Of a stretch of 64,000 bases of DNA, positions 26,784 through 36,959 are shown one piece after another. Under the pieces are notes generated by a model. The model worked only from the letters and a program-made list of their open reading frames with translations. It was not told the origin of the DNA and did not search any database. Position 1 is the first letter of the stretch; every line of letters begins with the position of its first letter. The stretch is from Gemmatimonadota bacterium. Lineage in GTDB: Bacteria > Gemmatimonadota > Gemmatimonadetes > Longimicrobiales > Gaopeijiaceae. The position numbers were made by a program, and so were the translations under genes. The stretch lies in NCBI GenBank assembly GCA_002724575.1, contig PBPC01000031.1, positions 7,313 through 71,312 on the forward strand, given 5' to 3'.

Positions 26784-27532
26784 TGAAGACTGCGACCTTT
26801 AAGGTATGGCAGGGCAACTCTGATGGAGGTGAATTAGAGACCTACGAAGTCGAAGTTGATCAGGGCTATGTGGTTTTAGATGCTATCCATCGTATCCAGG
26901 CTGAGCAGGCAAACGATCTAGCCGTCCGATGGAACTGTAAGGCAGGCAAGTGTGGCTCGTGCTCTGCTGAGGTGAACGGGTCGCCCAAACTCATGTGTAT
27001 GACTCGAGTTGATGAATTACCGGCGGACAAGCCGATCACGGTCGAGCCTATGCGGACTTTTCCAGTCGTTAAAGACCTCGTGACAGACGTATCATGGAAC
27101 TATGAAGTAAAGGCTTCGATCAAGCGTTTCTCTCCGAAGACAGCTGATCATGAAGATGGAAGTTGGAGTATGGATCAGTATGACGTTGAACGCCCTCAGG
27201 AATTCAGGAAATGTATTGAGTGTTTCTTGTGCCAAGACGTATGTCACGTGCTTAGGGACCATCAACTTCATGACCGGTTCGCTGGGCCACGTCACTACGT
27301 TTACGTAGCAAATATGGAGATGAACCCAATTGACACGGGTGATCGAGTTGCAGAATTGAGAGAGGAACTCGGTATCGGGTACTGCAACATTACCAAATGT
27401 TGTACAAAAGTGTGCCCGGAGGGGATTACAATCACTGACAACGCAATCATTCCTCTCAAGGAAAGGGTCGTGGATCAGTCCTACGACCCTCTTGCAAGGC
27501 TCATCAAGTTGGTGAAGGGAACTGGTGATTAA
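26783..27532 (+). CDS. sdhB: Succinate dehydrogenase iron-sulfur subunit
   Basis: 249 residues from ATG 26783, inside TGATG with the sdhA stop (a TTG one codon upstream is also open). The N-terminal ferredoxin domain has the 2Fe-2S motif CKAGKCGSCSAEVNGSPKLMC. The C-terminal domain has two Cys clusters, RKCIECFLCQDVCHV and YCNITKCCTKVCPEGI, for the 4Fe-4S and 3Fe-4S centres. It passes electrons from FAD in SdhA to the membrane subunit. The three genes form one operon, followed by a bidirectional terminator-like hairpin. Confidence 0.96.
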   Translation: MKTATFKVWQGNSDGGELETYEVEVDQGYVVLDAIHRIQAEQANDLAVRWNCKAGKCGSCSAEVNGSPKLMCMTRVDELPADKPITVEPMRTFPVVKDLVTDVSWNYEVKASIKRFSPKTADHEDGSWSMDQYDVERPQEFRKCIECFLCQDVCHVLRDHQLHDRFAGPRHYVYVANMEMNPIDTGDRVAELREELGIGYCNITKCCTKVCPEGITITDNAIIPLKERVVDQSYDPLARLIKLVKGTGD

Positions 27533-27556
27533 CTGATTTACGCCTAACCCAGATCG

Positions 27557-27582
27557 CGACCTAGGGTGAAATGATTAGGTCG
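27557..27582. terminator. Bidirectional terminator-like hairpin between sdhB and the M28B peptidase
   Basis: CGACCTA (27557-27563) pairs with TAGGTCG (27576-27582) around a 12-base loop and is followed on the plus strand by ATTTTA. It lies in the 53-base spacer between convergent genes. Confidence 0.5.
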
Positions 27583-27585
27583 ATT

Positions 27586-29844
27586 TTACGATACTAGTCC
27601 TCCGGTAGCTTGTCGAAGCAGTTCGGTCACCCGGTCCAGCGCTGCTGCGATGCGTTCCATCTGGGGTTCTACCAGGTGCCACTCACGTTGTTCGATCGCC
27701 TCTCGGATACCGGGTAAGGTCTTAACGCCGTATCCAGTGTAAAAACCCGGAGCATAAATTGTGTGTCGGAACCATGGTCGCCCTGGAAGCCCATCCGTGT
27801 CTGTCATAGCCTGTTCAATTTTCTGCAGTACTTGATTGATTTCTATCATGCGGATTGGCGACAGAGTTCCGTTGCTCAGTTGTTCACCGAGCATCTGATC
27901 AAGGTCCAGAGAAGCGCCTTCGAGTCTTGCTACGGCATTTTGGAGAGGTGCAAAATTGAAAAACGGCACTTCGTCCTTACTCATCGGCGGATTATATGTC
28001 TGTGTTGGATCAGCCTGAAGACGAAATGCGTCCATTTCGACGAGTCGGTTGTGTTGGATAGTCTCTGCTCGGAGGTCGTCGGCTAGGGTTACAACTTCAC
28101 TTACGTAACGGTTAATAGTCTCGGTATAGTTTCCCATCCGGAGTGGAAGAACATCAGCATCAGCAAACCTTAGTGTCAGTCGGCCGGCCACCTTAGCTAG
28201 AGTAACTCCATAGCTAAAGCCCGGATCTCCAAAACGCGTATAGTGATCGAAGGAGTCAAACTGAGAATGGTAAGAACCACCTCCGCTCTCCCCTCCGAAA
28301 CTGATGTTAAGGGATCCGATCCCAAGGTGCTGAAGGAATGGTGTATAGTCCGAGCCTGAGCCGAGCGGAGCGATCCAGAGGTCTCCTTCTCTTTGCGCAC
28401 TTGGATCACCTGAAACCGCTCTTGTGGCCCGAGAGCGTTCCCAAACCGATACACCTGTTTGGGGATCTTCTACCTCTTTAGCTACTTCATTGACCACACG
28501 CTCCAACGTGTGGGAGCCGCCTGCGGAGAGAAAACCGCGACCATTACCATCAGTATTGATATAGAGAACTGCCTTCTCATGTAGTTCGTCTCGATGATGT
28601 TCTGCCCATTCTGTTGAGCCGAGAAGGCCTGGTTCTTCAGCATCCCAGCCAGCGTAGACAATAGTCCGTTTCGGGCGCCAGCCAGTGCGTGCTAGCTCAC
28701 CCACTGCACGCGCTTCTTCCATCAGCGCAACCATTCCGGAAATTGGGTCTGCTGCTCCCATCGCCCATCCGTCGCGATGGTTACCGCGCACTACCCATTC
28801 ATCTGGGAAGTCTGAACCGCGCATCACAGCGATCAAGTTGTAGGCTGGCGTGAGATCCCAATTGAACTCAAGGTGCAATCGTACCCGCGCCGGACCCGGA
28901 CCCAGATGATAGGTGATTGGTAATGCCCCTCTCCAATTAGCAGGGGCGACAGGGCCTTCCATCGCAGTTAGAAGCGGCAGAGCATCAGCATAAGATATCG
29001 GGAGCACCGGAATTTTCATGATCGTGGGTGCCTCTTCGACAGTGTAGCGTTCGGCATCGACCGTGGCACCCACAAATGGAGTAAGAGGATCTCCAGGATA
29101 GAGCGGCATATCCTGGACAGCTCCTCGCTGGACTCCGTGCTCCATACGATAAGGACCCTTCGGGTAGACATCGCCCTGGAAGTATCCGTCATCTCTCGGA
29201 TCGGAGAACAGAATGCAGCCGATGGCTCCGTGCTCGGCTGCGACCTTAGGTTTTATACCTCGCCACGAGCCACCATATCGAGCGATTACAATCTTACCCT
29301 CTACACTGATGCCGCGGCGTTCTAGTTCCTCGTAGTCAGAGGGAATCCCGTAGTTGACATAGACCAATTCACCCGTGACGTCTCCATCAGCAGAGTATGC
29401 ATTAAACGTTGGGAGTCGATCTTCCTCGATTCCCGATGTTTCGTCCTCGGCCAAGGTTGGTTCACGAAGTTGGGCTGTATATCTGGTCGGCTCTATAAGT
29501 TCGAGTTCTCGGATTCGAGGAGTTGGGTAAAGCACCTGGTATTCATCGAGACGCACTTCAAAGCCCCACGACTCGAATTGTTCGATCATCCAGTAAGCTG
29601 TTTCCCTATTGTGGGGTGAACCCGTGTAGATTGGTTTGGATACGATGTACCGCATCCATTCCTCAAGGTTGTCGGCGTTTAGGTGGGAATCGTATAGGCT
29701 TTCTAGCTCTAGTTGCCGGGCTGCTGACTCAGAAGTGAACCCCAGTACAGCTTTTGAGGCCTCTTGTGCTGACGCCCCCTGAAGTTCCAGAAGTAAGAGG
29801 GTAAAGATTAGAGAGCGAGTCAAAAAGCGTGAAGTCCGAACCAT
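27586..29844 (-). CDS. M28B family metallopeptidase (glutamate carboxypeptidase II-like), exported
   Basis: 752 residues from the ATG at 29844, which has GAGG eight bases upstream and opens a signal peptide (MVRTSRFLTRSLIFTLLLLELQGASA). The domain order is that of glutamate carboxypeptidase II / transferrin receptor-like proteins. There is a PA domain (GELVYVNYGIPSDYEELERRGISVEGKIVIARYGG...GAIGCILFSDPRDDG) inserted before the zinc peptidase core. The core has NHRDGWAMGAADPISG (His, bridging Asp), DAEEPGLLGS (Glu-Glu), NTDGNG (Asp) and GGGSYHSQFDS (last His). A helical dimerisation domain ends the chain. It probably cleaves C-terminal Glu/Asp-type residues or small peptides in the periplasm; the exact specificity is unknown. 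Confidence 0.93.
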   Translation of the reverse strand: MVRTSRFLTRSLIFTLLLLELQGASAQEASKAVLGFTSESAARQLELESLYDSHLNADNLEEWMRYIVSKPIYTGSPHNRETAYWMIEQFESWGFEVRLDEYQVLYPTPRIRELELIEPTRYTAQLREPTLAEDETSGIEEDRLPTFNAYSADGDVTGELVYVNYGIPSDYEELERRGISVEGKIVIARYGGSWRGIKPKVAAEHGAIGCILFSDPRDDGYFQGDVYPKGPYRMEHGVQRGAVQDMPLYPGDPLTPFVGATVDAERYTVEEAPTIMKIPVLPISYADALPLLTAMEGPVAPANWRGALPITYHLGPGPARVRLHLEFNWDLTPAYNLIAVMRGSDFPDEWVVRGNHRDGWAMGAADPISGMVALMEEARAVGELARTGWRPKRTIVYAGWDAEEPGLLGSTEWAEHHRDELHEKAVLYINTDGNGRGFLSAGGSHTLERVVNEVAKEVEDPQTGVSVWERSRATRAVSGDPSAQREGDLWIAPLGSGSDYTPFLQHLGIGSLNISFGGESGGGSYHSQFDSFDHYTRFGDPGFSYGVTLAKVAGRLTLRFADADVLPLRMGNYTETINRYVSEVVTLADDLRAETIQHNRLVEMDAFRLQADPTQTYNPPMSKDEVPFFNFAPLQNAVARLEGASLDLDQMLGEQLSNGTLSPIRMIEINQVLQKIEQAMTDTDGLPGRPWFRHTIYAPGFYTGYGVKTLPGIREAIEQREWHLVEPQMERIAAALDRVTELLRQATGGLVS

Positions 29845-30220
29845 GATGGCAACCTCGAGTGAAGCTAAAAGATGGTTATGTACAGTGCCCAACTGGGGCT
29901 CACAAAATAGGGTTCTTAGAGCATGGCGGAAGTACGAGCATAGATTCAGTCTCCGGCCAGTGCTTGATCAAGTTATAAAGAAATACTTCTGTGCTAGATC
30001 TCGTCATAGTGATGGTGAGAAGGTGTATTTTCGGGTCTCGGTTCGGCCCAAATCAATTGTTAGTTGAACGGGGTAAGAATAAGTGACTCGTGCCCCCTTG
30101 CCTGGATAGGGCTTTTCAGTTTAGGCTCCCCCCGGCCCCGGGGACTCAAGCAACATTTGGGATAATCGCGCCTGAGTCCTCACCTCAATACAACAGGATC
30201 AATCACAAACCCGGACGCTC
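29845..30220. other. Intergenic region between the M28B peptidase and glnA
   Basis: This 376-base divergent spacer must hold promoters for the peptidase (minus) and glnA (plus). The short open frames in it have no coding character. GGATAAT near 30160 could be a -10 box for glnA, but no matching -35 is seen. A C/G-rich block (near 30127-30141) precedes it. No tRNA, riboswitch or clear NtrC/sigma-54 site was found. Confidence 0.4.
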
Positions 30221-31633
30221 ATGACCCCCAAAGAATTTTTTAAGCTTGCCGAAGAACACGGTGCCGAAATGGTGGACCTAAAGTTTACGGACTTTCTTGG
30301 CGCGTGGCAGCATTGTTCCTACCCCATCGATACTTGGGATGAAGGGACTTTTGAGGATGGAGTAGGTTTCGATGGCTCTTCAATTCGAGGGTGGCAAGGC
30401 ATTCAAGAATCTGACATGCTGGCTGTTCCGGATGCCTCGACGGCACGTGTGGACCCGTTCTTCGCGCGACCAACCATCAGTGTGCTCGCGAATATCGTAG
30501 ATCCAGTGACGAGGGAGGACTATTCCCGTGACCCACGTCACGTAGCTCGTAAGGCAATTGAGCACATGAAGGGTACGGGTATCGCGGATACGTGCTACAT
30601 CGGCCCGGAGCCAGAATTCTTTATCTTTGACGATGTTCGGTATGAACAGAACGAGCATAGCGGCTTCTATGAGATCGATTCTGTTGAGGGGGCTTGGAAC
30701 ACCTCTCGTTATGAAGAACCCAACCTAGGATATAAGCCACGGTTCAAGGGTGGCTATTTTCCAGTTAGCCCCACAGATAGCTATCACGAGCTCCGGGGAG
30801 AGATGGTCTATACGATGCGCGATTTGGGTATGGTCGTAGAGGCTCATCACCATGAAGTGGGTACTGCCGGCCAAGGTGAGATAGACCTTGAGTTTACTGA
30901 ACTTTTACACATGGCAGACCAGTTGGGCTGGTTTAAGTACATCATTCGCAATGTTGCGAAACAGCATGGTAAGACTGTCACGTTTATGCCTAAGCCGATT
31001 TTCAATGACAACGGGAGCGGGATGCATACTCACCTCTCCCTCTGGAAAGATGGCACCCCTCTTTTTGCGGGTGATCAATATGCAGGACTGAGCACAATGT
31101 GTATGCACGCAATTGGCGGCGTACTCCGTCATGCTCGTGCCCTACTTGCTTTTGCTGCTCCCACGAGTAACTCCTACCGACGATTAGTCCCAGGCTTTGA
31201 GGCTCCTGTGAACCTCGCTTATTCAAAGAGGAACCGCTCAGCAGCAGTTCGCATACCGATGTATTCGAATAGTCCTAAGGCGAAACGCCTTGAGTTCCGC
31301 TGTCCGGATCCAAGTGCGAACGGGTACCTGATGTTTTCAGCGATGCTTATGGCTGTGCTCGATGGGATCGAAAATGAAATTGATCCAGGCGCTCCGCTTG
31401 ATAGGGATATCTATGACATGAGCCGAGAAGAACTAGCGCAATATGGACAAACACCGGGCTCTCTTGAGGAGGCACTCGAGGCACTTGAGGAGGACCACGC
31501 TTTTCTGACTAATGGGGGCGTTTTCACAGAAGATGTGATCTCCGGTTGGATCGACTACAAGATGGAGAACGAAGTCGATCCACTTCGTCTGCGTCCTCAT
31601 CCGCACGAGTTCCATCTGTACTACGACTGCTAA
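30221..31633 (+). CDS. glnA: Glutamine synthetase type I (GSI-beta)
   Basis: 470 residues, the normal GSI length. It makes glutamine from glutamate, ammonia and ATP. The N-terminal beta-grasp domain has [18 protein letters not shown] and [19 protein letters not shown]. The active site includes [11 protein letters not shown] (metal Glu residues), [24 protein letters not shown] (His) and [27 protein letters not shown]. Tyr398 in [11 protein letters not shown] is at the place of the adenylylated Tyr397 of the enterobacterial enzyme, so control by adenylylation is likely. A single-gene unit with no ntrB/ntrC or glnB neighbour. Confidence 0.97.
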   Translation: MTPKEFFKLAEEHGAEMVDLKFTDFLGAWQHCSYPIDTWDEGTFEDGVGFDGSSIRGWQGIQESDMLAVPDASTARVDPFFARPTISVLANIVDPVTREDYSRDPRHVARKAIEHMKGTGIADTCYIGPEPEFFIFDDVRYEQNEHSGFYEIDSVEGAWNTSRYEEPNLGYKPRFKGGYFPVSPTDSYHELRGEMVYTMRDLGMVVEAHHHEVGTAGQGEIDLEFTELLHMADQLGWFKYIIRNVAKQHGKTVTFMPKPIFNDNGSGMHTHLSLWKDGTPLFAGDQYAGLSTMCMHAIGGVLRHARALLAFAAPTSNSYRRLVPGFEAPVNLAYSKRNRSAAVRIPMYSNSPKAKRLEFRCPDPSANGYLMFSAMLMAVLDGIENEIDPGAPLDRDIYDMSREELAQYGQTPGSLEEALEALEEDHAFLTNGGVFTEDVISGWIDYKMENEVDPLRLRPHPHEFHLYYDC

Positions 31634-31844
31634 GTCCCATACGAGAAAAGCTGCACTAGCGAATAGTCATTTATCGAGAGTAATCAGAAGTTGGCTGGCT
31701 CAACTAGAGCTCTTGAGGTTTTGGATAACTGGGAGCGTTTTGTTCTGTAGTTCTGCAAAGGCAACCCTCTTAAGGGTATCCGGATTAGGTGAAATGTGCC
31801 TTCTGCGCTGGTACCAAATCTGCCCTCAAGGCCTTAGCTTCAAT
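31634..31844 (+). other. Spacer between glnA and the TPP riboswitch
   Basis: No coding frame with codon character is present. ACCCT-CTTA-AGGGT near 31763-31776 forms a short hairpin. The promoter for thiC must lie here, but I see no strong -35/-10 pair. Confidence 0.4.
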
Positions 31845-31960
31845 CAGCTGCCAGGGGCATCCTCAGTGGCGTGCGGCGACCAGGACATCGTCATCGGCAG
31901 AGGATTGAGAGAGACCCTCGGAACCTGATCCGGTTGAGACCGGCGGAGGGAGCGCGGCCG
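31845..31960 (+). promoter_or_regulatory. TPP riboswitch (THI box) upstream of thiC
   Basis: The conserved thi-box blocks are present in order: AGGGGCATCCTC (5' of P1/P2), GAGGATTGAGAG (P2 3' strand with TTGAGA in place of the usual CTGAGA), ACCCTCGGAACCTGATCCGG (P4/P5 start) and ACCGGCGGAGGGAG. P2 forms from ATCCTC and GAGGAT; P1 can form from GCTGC (31847-31851) and GCGGC (31954-31958). Thiamine pyrophosphate binding should lower thiC expression. The GGCC at 31956-31959 can instead pair with GGCC at 31968-31971, a possible competing hairpin in the expression platform. Confidence 0.93.
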
Positions 31961-32014
31961 ATGGATTGGCCTAGAAACACCCAGGTCTAATCATGTCGCC
32001 TCACTTCGGATTAA

Positions 32015-33790
<1,776 letters not shown>

Positions 33791-33888
33791 GTGGAAAGCA
33801 AGACCCTATCCCGATTATTCCTCAATTTCGTTCTTGTCATACCAAGCGTCGGAGCGACTCAAGCATCCGGTACCAGAAGCTTCTGCAG

Positions 33889-34824
33889 TTGAAGAAGATT
33901 CTGGTGACCGGTGCCGGGGGTCAGATTGGCTCATGGCTTGTTCCTAAACTTCGAGGTCTCTACAGCAACTCACGAGTGGTTGCCACCGACATTCGCCAAC
34001 TCGATCCCGAGATGGCGGAGTCGGGACCCCTCGAGCTCTTGGATGCAACAGATTCAGAAGCACTTGGCGAGGCCGTAGAACGCCATCAGGTCGGTCTTAT
34101 CTATCATCTAGCAGCAGTCTTATCAGCAACTGGTGAGCGTGATCCCAGACGTGCGTGGCGTGTTAACATGTCAAGCCTTGAATCCGTGCTCGAGGTTGCC
34201 CGTCATCAGGGTTGTGCAGTCTTCACGCCCAGCTCGATCGGTGTTTTCGGATCGGGTACGCCAAAGGATCTCACACCTCAGGACACCGTGATGCAACCGA
34301 CTACAATGTACGGGATCACAAAGTTGGCCGGTGAACTTCTTTGTAACTACTACCATCGAAAATACGGAGTTGATACCCGTGGTGTACGCTACCCTGGCTT
34401 GATCTCACACGGTGCGCCACCGGGTGGCGGAACCACTGATTGGGCCGTTGATATCTTTTACAGTGCTGTCGAGGATGGACATTACGATTGTTTCTTAGGT
34501 CCGGATACAAAGCTTGATATGATGTATATGCCTGATGCGGTCAGTGCTGCCATCGCTGTTATGGAAGCTGACCAGGATGCACTTGAGCATAGAAACGCAT
34601 TCAACCTGACTGCAATGCAGCTTACACCAGAGATGCTATCTGCCGAGATCCAGAAACATCTTCCGGGCTTTACGATCGATTACGATGTTGACCCAATCCG
34701 GCAGGCTATCGCCGACTCGTGGCCAGACCGTATCGACGATGAGGCTGCTCGAAAAGAATGGGGTTGGGAACCATTGTTTGATATTGAATCAATGACTAAA
34801 GACATGCTTGAACATCTCAAATGA
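33889..34824 (+). CDS. L-threonine 3-dehydrogenase, short-chain (epimerase-like) type
   Basis: 311 residues from a TTG start. Extended SDR fold: Rossmann motif ILVTGAGGQIGSWL, LIYHLAAVLSATGERDP, the Ser of TPSSIGVFG and the catalytic YGITK pair (Tyr-x3-Lys). GVRYPGLISHGAPPGGGTTDWAVDIFYSAVEDGHYDCFL is the signature of the short-chain threonine dehydrogenase group rather than of sugar epimerases. It oxidises threonine at the beta carbon to 2-amino-3-ketobutyrate with NAD. The next gene encodes the ligase that splits that product, which strongly supports the call. Confidence 0.9.
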   Translation: MKKILVTGAGGQIGSWLVPKLRGLYSNSRVVATDIRQLDPEMAESGPLELLDATDSEALGEAVERHQVGLIYHLAAVLSATGERDPRRAWRVNMSSLESVLEVARHQGCAVFTPSSIGVFGSGTPKDLTPQDTVMQPTTMYGITKLAGELLCNYYHRKYGVDTRGVRYPGLISHGAPPGGGTTDWAVDIFYSAVEDGHYDCFLGPDTKLDMMYMPDAVSAAIAVMEADQDALEHRNAFNLTAMQLTPEMLSAEIQKHLPGFTIDYDVDPIRQAIADSWPDRIDDEAARKEWGWEPLFDIESMTKDMLEHLK

Positions 34825-34834
34825 GTGTTATGCC

Positions 34835-36058
34835 ATGCCATTAGACAGACTTACGAGAGTGCTTGATGACCATGTGTTGGCGCTCGAAGAGGCTGGGACA
34901 GCTAAGGGTGAGGAAAGCATTGTGGTTTCGGTCAAGCCTGCTGAGGATGACCGCGGTCCTCGATTTCTATTGAAGGGTGAGGGGTCTCAAGAGTTTATCC
35001 GCATGAATTCCAACTCCTATCTTGGCATGGGTCTGAGAGAGGAAGTTATTGCTGCAGAAGAACATGCGACTCGGATGTTTGGAGCCGGGCCTGGTGCCGT
35101 GAGATTCATCTCCGGTAGCTATGACGCACACATCATTCTGGAAGAGAAACTTGCGGAATTTCATGGTCGAGAGGCCGCGATGATCTTTTCATCTGCCTAC
35201 GCGACAGTCGTGTCTACGATTACACCGTTGACTACACCTGAGACCGTATTGGTGTCTGATGAACTCAACCACAACTGCATCATCAATGCGATGAAGTTGA
35301 GTCGGCCAGCGGGTAAGGCTGTCTATCCTCATAATGACATGGGGGCATTAGATGCGGCACTTGAAGCGTGGAAGGGTAGGGCCAGGCGAGCGCTGGTAGT
35401 TACCGATGGAATTTTCTCGATGAGGGGTGACCATGCGCCTGTTGATGAGATAGTAGAGCTGTGCATTAGGCATGACTCAGATTACGAAGAAAATGTGGTT
35501 TGTGTGGTAGACGACTCTCATGGAGTCGGTGCATTTGGCCATACAGGAAGGGGGGCTGAGGAGTTCACGAACAGCAAACCAGCCGACATCCTTGTGGGTA
35601 CTCTGGGAAAAGCATTCGGTGTTAACGGTGGCTATGTAGCGACGAATGCCGGGACGGTTCATTTCCTTCGGGAATCATCGCAGATGTATATCTACTCGAA
35701 TCCGATAACAGTTGGCGAGGCAGCTGCTGCACTGCGCTCTGTAGAAATCGTAGATAGTCCAGAAGGCATCGCGCTATTGGAGCGACTCCGGGGCCTCACA
35801 CAACATTTTGAGCAAGGGCTGAATCGGTTGGGAATCGAGACGATACCCGGCGAGCATCCAGTCGTACCTCTCATGATTAGGGATACGGACAGGACAAAGG
35901 ACCTGGTCTCATACCTGTATGACAGTGGAGTGCTCGTTACCGGCTTGACTTATCCCGTAGTACCGCGAGGGGACGAGGAAATCCGTACGCAGATCAATGC
36001 CGACCATACCAAGGCAGACATTGACCATGTGCTGGGTCTACTGGAAGCCTATCGGTGA
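34835..36058 (+). CDS. kbl: 2-amino-3-ketobutyrate CoA ligase (glycine C-acetyltransferase)
   Basis: 407 residues from ATG 34835, ten bases after the dehydrogenase stop. PLP enzyme of the alpha-oxoamine synthase family: NSNSYLGMGLREEVI, GAGPGAVRFISGSYDAHIILEEKLAEFHGREAA, DELNHNCIINAMKLS, VVDDSHGVGAFGHTGRG (Asp-x2-His) and GTLGKAFGVNGGY (Schiff-base Lys). It converts 2-amino-3-ketobutyrate and CoA to glycine and acetyl-CoA. With the upstream dehydrogenase it makes a complete threonine-to-glycine route. Other members of the family make aminolevulinate, AON or ketosphinganine; the neighbour decides for KBL. Confidence 0.9.
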   Translation: MPLDRLTRVLDDHVLALEEAGTAKGEESIVVSVKPAEDDRGPRFLLKGEGSQEFIRMNSNSYLGMGLREEVIAAEEHATRMFGAGPGAVRFISGSYDAHIILEEKLAEFHGREAAMIFSSAYATVVSTITPLTTPETVLVSDELNHNCIINAMKLSRPAGKAVYPHNDMGALDAALEAWKGRARRALVVTDGIFSMRGDHAPVDEIVELCIRHDSDYEENVVCVVDDSHGVGAFGHTGRGAEEFTNSKPADILVGTLGKAFGVNGGYVATNAGTVHFLRESSQMYIYSNPITVGEAAAALRSVEIVDSPEGIALLERLRGLTQHFEQGLNRLGIETIPGEHPVVPLMIRDTDRTKDLVSYLYDSGVLVTGLTYPVVPRGDEEIRTQINADHTKADIDHVLGLLEAYR

Positions 36059-36921
36059 TGTCCAGATGCTGTTGTTCACCAATGACACCCCGGCGGCAGT
36101 CAGGTGGAGTCCGGATACTGTTGATCCTATGTATTACTGTAATCTCTAGCTGTCAGGCTGCACCGTCAGGTTATTCAGGGGTATTCGATGGCAGTGCTGG
36201 ACGATGGGTAGACCTTACCCACTCATTTGCTGAGTCAACGATCTACTGGCCAACTGATACCGCGGGATTCCAGCTTCAGGAGCTCGCTTTTGGCCAGACT
36301 GAAGGTGGCTGGTTTTACGCCTCATATCAGCTTGCTTCTGCTGAGCATGGAGGTACGCACCTGGATGCACCGATTCATTTTGCTGATGGCGGGCTCACGA
36401 ATGACGAGATCCCCCTGTCGGGACTCATCGGTCCGGCAGCCGTTGTCGATGTATCTGAAAAAATTGATCCAGACTACCTAGTTTCAATAGAGGATCTTAC
36501 GACTTGGGAGGCAGTAAACGGAGATATTGAGGATGGTGCCATACTTTTGATTCGCACCGGATGGTCAGACCGTTGGGATGACCGTACCGCTTATTTAGGC
36601 ACGAATATGACCGGTGAAGAAGCTGTCGCGCAGCTTCATTTTCCAGGTATCAGTGAAGAGTTGGCCCAGTGGCTGGTAGATGAGAGGGGAATCGTTGCTC
36701 TGGGTATCGACACGCCAAGTATCGACTACGGACAGTCATCAGACTTTCGTGCTCATGTGATTCTTTATAGAGAAAACATTTCAGGCTTCGAGAATATCAC
36801 GAACCTTGATTTACTGCCGGCTACAGGGAGCTTTGTCATTGCGTTACCCATGAAGATCGAGGGAGGTAGCGGCGGGCCACTCAGGATCGTTGCCTTTGTT
36901 CCAGCTGAGCTGGGGTCGTGA
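36058..36921 (+). CDS. Cyclase-family hydrolase (kynurenine formamidase-like), lipoprotein
   Basis: 287 residues from ATG 36058 in TGATG with the kbl stop; GTG 36055 and ATG 36082 are alternatives. A hydrophobic stretch ILLILCITVISS ends at Cys, giving a lipoprotein signal. The body is a cyclase/KynB-like metal hydrolase: WVDLTHSFAESTIYWPTD, the metal motif HGGTHLDAPIHF (HxGTHxDxPxHF), LLIRTGWSDRW, FPGISEELAQWLVDERGIVALGIDTPSIDYG. KynB itself is cytoplasmic; a lipid-anchored member suggests hydrolysis of an amide or lactone in the periplasm. It is coupled to the threonine-degradation genes, but I cannot link its substrate to that pathway. Confidence 0.85.
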   Translation: MSRCCCSPMTPRRQSGGVRILLILCITVISSCQAAPSGYSGVFDGSAGRWVDLTHSFAESTIYWPTDTAGFQLQELAFGQTEGGWFYASYQLASAEHGGTHLDAPIHFADGGLTNDEIPLSGLIGPAAVVDVSEKIDPDYLVSIEDLTTWEAVNGDIEDGAILLIRTGWSDRWDDRTAYLGTNMTGEEAVAQLHFPGISEELAQWLVDERGIVALGIDTPSIDYGQSSDFRAHVILYRENISGFENITNLDLLPATGSFVIALPMKIEGGSGGPLRIVAFVPAELGS

Positions 36922-36959
36922 ACTGAATGGATGGACCTGTCAACCTTCCCAGGGTCCGG

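Noticed and set aside
30061-30220. Sigma-54 (-24/-12) promoter for glnA
   Set aside because: A GTGCCCCCTTGCC stretch recalls TGGCAC-N5-TTGC, but the GG of the -24 box is missing and no NtrC sites were seen.
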